From positions 1 through 64,000 of the forward strand of contig UQVQ01000005.1 of assembly GCA_900544595.1 (NCBI GenBank): DNA of 64,000 bases. Reading direction: 5' to 3'. Below, in pieces: positions 1-10,800 of this stretch. Position 1 is the first letter of the stretch. Every line of letters begins with the position of its first letter. The notes beneath the pieces were generated by a model. The model was not told where the DNA came from and did no database searches. It saw nothing but the letters and a program-made list of their open reading frames with translations. The stretch comes from an uncultured Bacillota bacterium (GTDB taxonomy: Bacteria; Bacillota; Clostridia; Christensenellales; UBA1242). The position numbers were made by a program, and so were the translations under genes.

Positions 1-245
<245 letters not shown>

Positions 246-494
246 TAAAGAGTATTTCTTTAAAGTCGACACTATAATTGACAAGTTCAATTAAGGTGGA
301 TTTGTTTAAAACAAATCGAAAATTCATAATTTTATGCTTTTAGTAAAAAGCAACACCGAAAGTGACTAAAATTATTTGTGATTTATAATCAAAACTTTGT
401 TATGAATGAGTAATAAAAAACAAGGTATAAACCACAGTGTTAAACATCAAAACCCATTCCAATTTAGTATTCAGTTTTTAATCAAGGAACAATA

Positions 495-527
495 AAGAGC
501 ACCTTTAGCGGGGTGTTCTTTTTTTTT
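495..527 (+). terminator. Terminator of the 16S transcript
   Basis: A nine-pair stem (AAGAGCACC / GGTGTTCTT, one G-U pair) with an 8-base loop is followed by a run of nine T. It stands between the 16S gene and rpsF, where 23S would normally begin. Confidence 0.85.
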
Positions 528-565
528 GCTAAATAATCGAGCAAATCTCGCTTGTTTTCATTTTT

Positions 566-596
566 TTGCTTGCAAAAAGAGTTTATTTGTGATAAT
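566..596 (+). promoter_or_regulatory. Promoter of rpsF-ssb-rpsR
   Basis: An extended -10 (TGTGATAAT, hexamer GATAAT at 591-596) is preceded by TTGCTT at 566-571 with a 19-base spacer. The -10 is convincing and the -35 is weak. It lies just after the 16S terminator and about 90 bases before the rpsF start. Confidence 0.55.
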
Positions 597-688
597 ATAA
601 CATCGACTTGACAAAAGTCCTTGTTTTTTCAATCGAAAAAACCAAAACCAACTTGAAGGTTGGAATTTGTCCAAAAGGAGGAAAAGAT

Positions 689-970
689 ATGAATAAGTAT
701 GAATTGCTCTATATCATTTCATCAAGCGCAACCGACGAACAAAAAGAAGAAACAATTAAGAAAGTTACTTCGATGATTGAGTCGAGAGGAGGAGCTATTG
801 AGGGAACAGATAAATGGGGAATGAAAAAATTTGCATACCCAATTGACTTCAAAAACGAAGGATATTATGTTCTTGTTAACTTCTCAATCAATCCAGAAAT
901 GATTAAAGAAATTAACAACTTAATGAATATTACAGACAACGTTGTTCGTCAAATTTTCGTTAAAAAATAG
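689..970 (+). CDS. rpsF: 30S ribosomal protein S6
   Basis: This 93-residue protein of the small-subunit platform binds 16S rRNA as a partner of S18. It begins MNKYELLYIIS, the family's first beta strand, and carries the WGMKKFAYPI and YYVLVNF segments typical of S6. The frame is open further upstream to 608, but the start at 689 is chosen because AAGGAGG at 675-681 lies directly in front and the family N-terminus begins there. The order rpsF-ssb-rpsR is the standard Firmicutes operon, in which S6 and S18 flank the single-strand binding protein. Length is normal. Confidence 0.96.
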   Translation: MNKYELLYIISSSATDEQKEETIKKVTSMIESRGGAIEGTDKWGMKKFAYPIDFKNEGYYVLVNFSINPEMIKEINNLMNITDNVVRQIFVKK

Positions 971-1038
971 AAAAAAATAAGAAAAAATATGGATTTTTAG
1001 GTTTTTTATATAAAAATTCTAAAATATAGGAGAAAAAT

Positions 1039-1443
1039 ATGAACAAAGTTTTATTAGTTGGTAATTTAACAAAAGACCCAGAATTAACAACAACAACGAA
1101 CGGAATTTCCGTTTGCCGTTTCTCAATTGCTGTTTCAAGAAGATATGTTGGAGCAAGCGGAGAAAGAGAAACAGATTTCATCAACATTGTTGTTTGGAGA
1201 GGACAAGCAGAAAACTGCCATAAATATCTTAAAAAAGGCAGCAAATGCGGAATTGTTGGAACACTTCAAACAAGAAGTTATGATGCACAAGACGGTTCAA
1301 AAAGATATGTTACCGAAGTTGTTGCAGACGAAGTTGAATTTATTTCAACAAACAGAAATCAAGACGGAACATCAAGAGAAGATGCTCCTGCTGAAGATGT
1401 TACCGAACTTAAACCTATCGACGACGATAGCCTTCCATTTTAA
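1039..1443 (+). CDS. ssb: Single-stranded DNA-binding protein
   Basis: This 134-residue SSB coats single-stranded DNA in replication, repair and recombination and recruits partners through its C-terminus. The OB fold spans residues 1-105, with the family signatures MNKVLLVGNLTKDPEL at the start, TDFINIVVW near residue 55 and the GTLQTRSYDAQDG strand near 83-95. A short acidic linker leads to the diagnostic DDDSLPF tail, matching the D-D-x-x-PF partner-binding tip. The ribosome site AGGAG lies just upstream. It sits between the S6 and S18 genes. The linker is short, giving a protein smaller than the B. subtilis form. Confidence 0.96.
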   Translation: MNKVLLVGNLTKDPELTTTTNGISVCRFSIAVSRRYVGASGERETDFINIVVWRGQAENCHKYLKKGSKCGIVGTLQTRSYDAQDGSKRYVTEVVADEVEFISTNRNQDGTSREDAPAEDVTELKPIDDDSLPF

Positions 1444-1459
1444 TTAAAAGGAGATAATT

Positions 1460-1714
1460 ATGAGCGAAAAAGTTGCAGGCGAAGAAAAGAAAAAATTTAA
1501 AAAGCCTTCAAAGAAAAAAGTTTGCATTTTCTGCCAAAATAAAGAAGAAAAAATCGACTATAAAGATGTTGCAAAATTAAAGAGATTTATGACAGAAAAA
1601 GGGAAAATTCTCCCAAGAAGACAAACAGGAGTGTGCGCATATCACCAACGCGAACTTTCCGACGCAATCAAACGCGCAAGAGTTATGGCTCTTTTGCCAT
1701 TTGTTGCAGACTAA
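1460..1714 (+). CDS. rpsR: 30S ribosomal protein S18
   Basis: This 84-residue small-subunit protein forms a heterodimer with S6 on the platform. The family core is plain: IDYKDVAKLKRF near residues 32-43, GKILPRRQTGVCAYHQREL near 48-66 and AIKRARVMALLPF at the end. An N-terminal CIFC pair plus C and H residues downstream suggest the zinc-binding (C+) form. It has a Lys-rich N-terminal extension. The ribosome site AAAGGAG lies before the start at 1460 and a terminator follows directly. Confidence 0.96.
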   Translation: MSEKVAGEEKKKFKKPSKKKVCIFCQNKEEKIDYKDVAKLKRFMTEKGKILPRRQTGVCAYHQRELSDAIKRARVMALLPFVAD

Positions 1715-1730
1715 TTTTGGTTAAATTAAC

Positions 1731-1761
1731 AAAAAACCTTCCAAATTTGGAGGGTTTTTTC
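1731..1761 (+). terminator. Terminator after rpsR
   Basis: A stem AAACCTTCC / GGAGGGTTT (one G-U) with a 6-base loop is followed by a T-run. It closes the rpsF-ssb-rpsR operon. Confidence 0.85.
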
Positions 1762-1784
1762 TTTTTGTATTTAACCCATTTTGT

Positions 1785-1813
1785 TTGACTAAATAATTTA
1801 ATATATATATAAT
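1785..1813 (+). promoter_or_regulatory. Promoter of the giant surface protein gene
   Basis: TTGACT at 1785-1790 and TATAAT at 1808-1813 are separated by 17 bases, about 55 bases before the start codon. This near-consensus housekeeping promoter suggests the giant gene is expressed in growing cells and not only on induction. Confidence 0.75.
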
Positions 1814-1866
1814 TTTAATATATTTGCAAAAAATATTTTCTAACGAAAAAACCCAAGGGGGAAAAT

Positions 1867-4800
1867 ATGAGAAACAAACACGAAAAAAATGAACAAAATC
1901 TTGAAAAAGGTAAAAAGAAACTTGGAACAATTGGCAAGTTCGTTCTTGCAACAGTTTTTTCAGTTATTGGACTAATTGGAATAATTATTCTTGGTCTCTA
2001 TTTAAGCGGCAATTTAACTGATAACTTAAAAGACCCAAAGGACTTGTTCTTTGCCGACGTAACCTACGACGAAGAAGGTTCAAAGATTTATAATTCAAGA
2101 GGTTCAACTCCTTATAATATTGGCGGGAATGTTGATTTAATTCTTTCAAGCCAAACCGAAGGCGTTAACCAACTGGATGTTGAACTCAGTTTTCCAAAAA
2201 CTCAATCCAAAACATATTTGATGCTTATGGAAGAGAACGAGGAAATTGTTCCTTCGCCAACAATCAAATTTTTCCGCGGCTATGATAAAGACTGGAATAT
2301 TTTAATTTTCCATTCATGCAGCGAAGATAAAGCGCAATACATAACAAACGGAATTGTTATTGTTCCTCGCTATGTTCAAATTAACTCATATTTCACAGCA
2401 ATTGCTGCCATTGCCCCAGAAAATATTAACGACGAAGTTACGGAAACAACAAAACTCTATAACATTGGTGGCTACACCCAACTTATTGCAACAAGCGTTT
2501 CCGCAAAAGCAACAACTTCAAGCACTTCAACATATTTGAATGTTGACGTTGCAGTTGAGGGCATTGAAATTGTTGGAATCACAGGCGACAGTTTATCTTC
2601 AAGCACTGTTCCTGGAACAAATGAACTTGAATTGAACATTAATAACGGAAAAATCGAGGTCGGATGCGAAGGCCTCTTTTCTGCTATTTTAAATGTCACA
2701 CCTGCAAGAGCAGTTTATAGATTTGGAAAAGACGGATCAAACGGAACAAAGGAATTTAAAAAAGTTATCTTTGCTTTGGACAACGACGTTAACAACTCGG
2801 GAACTATAATCAACTTTGCAAATTCTAATAATCAACCAATTCCTTCTTCAACAATGGAATTTGGAAGAAACTATAAGTTTAACAATAAAGAAACAATGGG
2901 TTCAAGTTTCTTAACAACAAATTTAACAGGAAATGTTAAAATTTACGCAAGAATGTTTAGAACCGCTTTAATTGAAGATGAGGCTGCTTCAAGCGGAACG
3001 CAACAAATTGGCGATTATGATTCGCTTATGAGAGATTCGTTGAAAGGCGTTGGAACAGAAAAAGAATTTGTTATCAAAGAAATTCCAATAAGCGGCTTTG
3101 AGGTTTCCGAAAGTCCAAAGTTTAACAACGGAAATCCTCTTGATTTCAACATTAACTATTCAAACATCATTTTTGCTAACAATGCAAACGCACAAAATAA
3201 CCTTGGAATTTTAATCAATTCAACACAAGGCTCGGCTCAAAATAACATTAAAAACATTTTGCTTTCAATTCAATTCTATGCTAACGGACGTTGGTATGAC
3301 GCAACCGTTATCAACGAAATTGGCGGCGACGTTATTCCAAAACTTTTCGAAATGTATTCAGGTCACACCGTTGTAACAGGTTCGGCTCTTGGAATCAACA
3401 GCGAAAACAGTTTGTTTAACTTTAATTTCTTCCGCCCAATCTATCTTAATGCTTCGAATTTAAGTTACTGGGAAATTATTGCCCTTCCAGCTCTTGAAAA
3501 CTTGGCGTCATATGGAATTTCTGGGCTTCGCCTTGGAGTTTACTATTTAAGCCCAGACGAAGGACTTGTTTTAAACAATGAAGAAAACTATGGACCATAC
3601 TATATCGACAGCGCGGTTAACGAAGTTGTTCTTCCAAACCTTGAATGGCAGGTTAACGAAGAAACAAAAACAAATAAGGACCTTGGAACAGGAGAATTTA
3701 ACGAAAGAGTTTTTGTTTCGTCAAACGAACAATACTTTGCATATAACACAATTTCAATTGAAAACTTGGCAAAAATAACAAATCTTTCCGAAAATCCAAC
3801 ATATAAAGCAATTAAATACTTTGTTTTCTCGTCGCAAGATGTTGATTTAACAAAATATTTGAACGTTAAGAGATATAACGGAACAATTTCCGGAATTTCT
3901 GGAAATATCTATGAAATTGATTCTGCTTTTAACTTAACTGTTAAAGACTTAGACCTTGACGAAATTCAATTTAACATCATTTTTGCTGTTGTTGAAACAA
4001 ATCCACAGGGCTCGGCAAATCTCTATGGTGGAGCATACAGAATCATTTCTCTTCCAACTTTTGGCGGAAACCTTGTTTATGCCCCAATTAAAGTTCAAAG
4101 AGCATTAACAGATTTCAAATTGGAAATTAGAGAAGGAACAAGAATTTTCCCATATGGAATTAACAATGAAGAAAACTTTGATTCAAGAGCAGAAAAAATC
4201 TATTTCCTTCAAAAAACACAAAATAACATTGAATTTGCAATAAAAATTGCGAAAAAAGACGAAAATTTGTTTAAAATGCTTGCAAAAGCAGGAAACATTC
4301 AACTTATTAACAACGCAAATCTCTATTGCAAAATTGGCTCAACAAATGTTGAACTTAACGATGCACTCGTTTCAATTTTCTCAACAGAAAACCCTCTTTC
4401 CGATTTCTCTGAAATTCTTTCAAGAACAGAAGAAGAGGAAACTGTTTCATATGTTATTAAACTTTCAACAAACGAAGTTGAATATGAAAATAACGCAGCG
4501 GAAAAACAAGAAAGCATTTCCGTTAAATATGAAATCGTTGCAAACAATTTGCCTTTGCAACTTAAAACAATAAACAAAACCTCCGAAGTTTTTCAAATTT
4601 ACAGCGGAAAAATTAGAGAAGCAAATTTTGGCGAAGAAGGCCAAGAAATTGAAAATGTTAGCGTTGAAAAACTAATTGCCGAAGCAGGCTTTGAAATTAA
4701 CGTTAACTCAATTGCAATCTTGCAAGAAAATGGAAAATATTATATCAATGTTTTCCTTAAGGGATTTGGCTTTGACGATTCATACGTTATAACTTCAAGC

Positions 4801-7800
4801 GCGCCAGATGTTGTTTCGCTTAACTGGGACGGATCGAGATATTCCGTAAGTTTCCTTAAAGCAGGAACTGCAACATTAACTCTTTCGGCAAACTATGCCC
4901 ATTCCGATTTTGTTTCAAAAACTTTAACAATAACAGTAAGTTCAAACTACACAACAGAAGTTATCTATCCAGACATTGACGGGCTTACAGACCAAAGAAT
5001 CCTTTCTTTCGACGCAACCTTTGGCTATCAAATTATTGGCGCAAAGGGCGATGATGTTATCTATTTCTTAGGAAATTCAATTGGAGGAGTTACAAGAAAC
5101 GGTCTTGTTAAAATTCTTGCAAAAGAAAATGGTGTTGAGGGCGAAGGTCTTGACATAACAAACCTTTTCACATTTGTTCCTCAAATTGACACAATTCTTG
5201 TTAATGGCGAAAAACGTAAAATTGAAATTGTAAACGACGAAACATATGGAATTGGAATTAAATTCCTTGAAAACTTTGGCGCAGCAGCAACAATAACCGT
5301 TTCCGCTTCAAGTTTTGAAGTTGGCCAAACTTTCACATTTAATATAACAATCAAACCTTTCTATGATTTGAAAGCAGATATTCCAAGCCACCCAGGCGCA
5401 ACGGCAGACGCAGGAGAGATTGGAGCGTATGCAGAATCGGAAATTCAAATTCCTTCTGGAAACTTTGGATTCTGGAAATATGATTTCACAACAAATTCAT
5501 ATTCCGCTTCCCCAGACACTTCCGACAAATTATATTTCTTCCTTAATGGGAACTTAATTGATCTTGCCGCAGAAAACAACGATGTTGAACTTGTTATAAG
5601 CGGATTAAACCTTATTTCAATCAAATTTAAGAATCCAGGGAAATATGTTGTTAAAATTTCCAACTCCATTAACCCAACCGCCTATGATCTTGTTAAAGAA
5701 TTCACGTTTAACGTTTCTCCAAACATTAAAGTTGAAGAAAATCCAAATGTTGAAGTTGAAAATAATATATACTATTTAAACAACGAATTAGACCCAATTT
5801 TGAATGGAAGTTACATTGAATTTGACGAAAACACATTCCGCCTTACTTTTGGGGACACAGGAATTGGAATTAGTTTCACAAGAGTAAGAACTGAAGGAGC
5901 AAGTTTGTTTGATGCTTCAAAAGTTAAACTTAACGGTTTAAGCCTTGAAGACGGCGGAACAGAATTCATAATTTCTGGTGTTAAAAAATATGGACGTCAA
6001 GAATTTGTGTTCAGTTATGGTGATATGGAATTCACTTTTGTTTACTATGTTGCTCCAAACATTATTTTCGATCCAGACAATACTTCTGGAATTCAAACAG
6101 TAACATATAATGGTTCAACATATATTTCACTTTACAGTTTACAAGCAATTAACCAAGCTTACACATGGTTCTTAGCAGAACGCGAAATCACTGCTGTTAA
6201 ATTTGGTGAAATTGCGCAAGACGGAAGAATTTTAAATCTTCCAAGGCTCTATGCATTAAACGAGCTTGAAAATTTCCAAGAAGACGGAGTTTCATACAAA
6301 ATTGTTAAAACAGCCGAAGGCTTTATCATAGCGCAAATTGTTGTTTATGTTGGAGAAGGAGATTCGCAAGAATCAAGAATTTTTGATGTTTTAATAACAC
6401 CTTTTGAATGGTCGTCGTTCCTTAATTTCTATGATAAAGACGGAAATGCAATTGAAGAAGTAAACGGATTTACAAAAAGCGATATTAACGCTGTTTTAAA
6501 CGGAACATTTAAAACAATAATTCAAAGCGGAAATTCAATTTCGCTTGGAGATGACGGTGAATATTGCATTAACAGAATTTTATATTTCTTAACTGCACAA
6601 CCAAACAGAATGACATATAAACTCTTCAAAGACGGAGTTGAAATTTCGCCATATGGCGGAGCCGTTTCAATTGGAAGTGAAAACGGAAAACTTATGCTTA
6701 AAACTCAACCTATTGCAGAGAACGCAGAATATGTAATTCAAGTTACATACGAAGGCTTTGCGCAAGGCTATGAGAAAGCAGAATATGTTTTCAACTATCA
6801 TATTCAAGTTCTCGCTTCTCAAAGCATTAAGATTAACTATCCACACGGCGAAGAAAGTAAACAAGTTTTGTATTTCGACCAATTCACTCAAGATTCATAT
6901 AACATTAACCTTGGTTCAAAAAACAGAAACTACACGGGCAGTGCATATGCGAATGTTGAATTTGCCGCTGGAATTGACCCAACATTCACAAATCTTTCGT
7001 CGGCATACAACAAACTTAACTTTGCTCTTTTGAATGTTAAGGTTAATGGCGAAGAAATTCCATCAAGCAACTTCAGCAGTTATGTTTCAGTTTCTGCCGA
7101 CGGCAAGGTTACAATTTTGCGTAACGGAGCGAATAAACTTGAAATTTCAATTGAAATAACAACACTTAATGGCGCATATGCAGTTTACAAAATTGAAGTT
7201 GTTCCAAGACGTTCGGGCGAAATGGCTGTAAAAAATGGCACAACTGCGCTAAGCAACATTGGTTCAACAATTGATAATATTGCTAACGGATTTGATCTTT
7301 CTGAAATTAGTGTTGAAGGAATTGACACATTAAGCTTCGCAATTATAAACGAAAAGGGAGAAATTCAAACTTCGGATAACATGATTTATCTTGGTGAAAG
7401 CAACAAAATAGTTGTTAAAGCATCTCCAAACTCGCAAAGTGCAATTCTTGTTATCTATAACAAAGCAAAGGGCACAATTGCGGAAATTAAACTTGAAGCA
7501 AAGAGCCCAATTGAAATTGATGAAAAAACAAGTTTCTCCGGAGAAATATTTGCAGATGTTGAATATGATGTTAAGAATTGGCTTACTATCAAAAATAACA
7601 AAGAATTATTAGATCAAACAGAGTTAGATAAATTAGCATGGGAAATTGATGCTCCTGAAAACTGCGCAACAGTTGGTGTTCCTGGAGTTAGTGGTTTTGG
7701 AATAACATTTAATCCAGTTGCTTCAAACAAAGAAATAAAAATAACAGTTAAAGTTTGGGGCGGGGTTTTAAGCGGAACAGAAGAAAGCAATCCATGCATT

Positions 7801-10800
7801 AAGGAAATAAACTTAACAATTCGTCCAAAACTTGTTGAAAAAACTGGTAGTTCAAAAACAGAAAATGCAAATACAACTTTTGATGTTTCATTAGGAGAAA
7901 TTCTTAAATTTAACCCTGGAGCAGATAATTCCCTTTCTGGATATAAGTTTACAGCAACAATTTCTTGGAACGGAGAAACTGGCGAAAGTTTGAAGTTTGG
8001 AAATTCCTTAGAGGTTGAAACGAGATATGATTCGGTTGACTTTAGTAGCCTTGTTGACGATGACGCGAAAATCTTTATGACTGTTTCTCATGTTGCATCG
8101 CAAAGACTTGCAACTTTAACAGTTGTTGTTGCTAAATATGACGAAAACAACAACATCATTGGGGAAAGCATAACTGCTCAAATGCAAATAACAATTAACC
8201 CTGTTTATACATTAGAAATTAACTATCCAAATTACGGAATTGGAACAGGCGCTGGATTCGATCGCGAAGCAGTTTATGTTGAGCAAAAAATTTCAGGAGC
8301 AAATTATGCTCTTGACCTTCTTCAAGGAGATAGAATTGAAGTTACTGGGGGAAAAGGAGTTGCCGATATTGAATTCAGCTCTAGCTCAGAATATATTAGT
8401 GTTACAAGCGATGGAAAAATAAAAATAAATAATAATGCAAAAACAAGCGGACAAAACATTTATGTTTCAGTTGATATTAAAATCAAGGGAACAAACATTA
8501 TTCTTGGCTCCTACAACTTGATTCTTTCGCCAACAAAGGTTTTAAGCGTTTCGTTCCCAGGAACAGAAAGCGCAAACCCAAGCGAAATAACAATAACAAT
8601 TCCAGACACCGAACTTCCTTCGGAAAACAAAATTTTCAACCTTGACGACGGATATGTTCAAGTTGAAATGAAGCAAAACACATACAACTTTGGAAAAGTT
8701 TCATTTGAAGTTTTTGCAAAACAAAAATATTCATATTTCAGAACTACTGACCTTCAACCAGTAACAGTTTACGCTCTTGGCGGGACAAAAGCACAATTTG
8801 CAAAACTTTTCATCTTGGAAAACCCTGCTGGCGGCACGGTTAGCGTCGAAGCTACAACTGAAGATTTAAAAGGCGTTGTTTCAAGAAACATTCTTGGTCA
8901 AGACAACGACGACGAAATTTGCACGGTTTCCGCTGACGGAAACATTGTCTTCACGAAAGAAGGAATTTGGCCAATTGAAGTAATAACTGGGAAAGAACCA
9001 AACCAAAAAACAAACACTTATTATGTTAGAGTTGTTAAAACCGGAGATTCTTATAGAGCAACTTACTATAAAGAGTTAACAGGAATTGACCAAGGAAAAC
9101 TTGCGCTTAGATCAATTTTCGGAAGCATTTCAAATGAAGATATGTATGAATTCTATGTTTCTTCAGTTTCTCAAAACACAATTGGACTTGAAGCAATTCA
9201 AGGGCTTGATGTTATTCAACCTTCTTCCAACATAATTTTCACCTACACATTTGGAAGAGAAACATATGTGATTCCTTTTGCAGTTGGCGTTGAAAAGTTT
9301 AATAAAGATGGCACCGCTCTTAGTGGTTTAACATACGCAAATGAATATAAAAACGAAAAAACTCTCAGAATTTCAAACGAATATGGAACAAATGTTGGAA
9401 CATACGCCTACACTCTTGTTCGTGACTTCAAATTCGACGACACGTTGATTGAAAACATTACTTTAAAAACAGTTGGCAATAAAAATGTTCCAGAAAATCC
9501 TTCAACATTAAATGAATATAATGTTGGCGAATTTAATGGTTATGCTGTATATGCAAATGAAGAAAAGGAAATTAAAAATATATATAAGTTCACCAAAACA
9601 ATTGAACTTATTGCAGGAACGTCTTACGACCTTGTTCGAGATATTTTAATAACCGAACTTGGAATGACAAAATTCGATTTAACTCCATATGAAAAAACAC
9701 TTACTCTTAACCTTGAATTTGGGAATTATGTTTCCAACAGCAATTTCACTACCAATATGTCGGGACTTCTTGGAATTGTTGAGAAAGAAAAAGACGGCTC
9801 AAGAATTGTTAACTATGAAATTGTTCCTCGTGGGGCACAAAACGGCGGCGATATTATTCACCTTAAACTAGAAATTGGCGGAGAAGACAGCAACGATGTT
9901 TACTACTTGCGAATTAAAATTATTCCAAGTGCTAAAATTCAATCGCTTTCAGTTTCGGGAGATAAAATTGTTAACTGTGAAGAAGGTGCGCAAGGCGAGG
10001 CATCAATAACAAGAGTTTATCTTTCCGACTTAATTCAAGTTGAAAACATCAACGATGTAAGTCAGCTTACTGCAAGCGTTGTTTCAAACGATTCAGCAGG
10101 CTATGTTCTTGGATTAGGCACAAACTGCATCGAAGAATTTAACAATGGAAAAACAGGGCTTGAAGCCTATGGCTTACGCCTTAAAGCAACAAATCTTGGT
10201 GGCGCGCAAATCAAAATTATAATAAGAGATAAGTTTGGCTATCAAGTTACCGATTCTTCTGGAGAACCAATAACAATAACTCTCCATTATAAGAAGACGG
10301 ACGGAACAAGTGTTGAACTTAATAAATCTAACTCTTCAAGCGAAATTTATGAAGGCGACACTTTCTCAATTTGGGCAGTTGCCTATGACGAAAAGAATAA
10401 CAAAGATGTTTATGCGCGATACATCAGCGATGGAAATTGGGAAGGAGAACAAGATGAACAAGGCTTTAACGAATTCTGGGCACATTCCGACAATGCAAAC
10501 AAACAACTTATTCTTCTTGACAACATAACTTTTGGTCATGATGCAAATGACAATTTAACACAACCAAGAGCAATCGTTTCAATTTCGCAAAGTGCTGAAC
10601 TTACAACAATAAACAGCGGAATTTTAAACGGAATGACAATTAACTACGTTTCAAACACGAATTTCACAGAGGAAAAAATTTCTGGAAATAACTTTGTTGT
10701 TAGAGTTTCCGACAACACCGAAACAATTTCGTTCAACCTTTCAACAACAATTAAACAAAGATATAAGATTATAACTAAAGATCCATATAATAAGTATTCC

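Larger units (their letters stand above)
246..688 (+). other. Post-16S spacer without 23S, then rpsF leader
   Basis: This 443-base stretch has no supported gene. The first part is AT-rich trailer sequence. None of the conserved 23S 5'-end blocks and no tRNA fold can be seen. A terminator closes it at 495-527, and the rpsF promoter and leader follow. A short hairpin (CCAAC-TTGA-AGGTTGG) lies just before the rpsF ribosome site. I could not identify in it the CCG-bulge motif of known S6:S18 leader elements. Confidence 0.7.

Noticed and set aside
608..688. N-terminal extension of rpsF
   Set aside because: The upstream start has no ribosome site and the family N-terminus begins at 689 after AAGGAGG.
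960..1244. Minus-strand frame opposite ssb
   Set aside because: It is a shadow frame of the clearly assigned ssb gene, with Phe/Leu-rich composition and no ribosome site.
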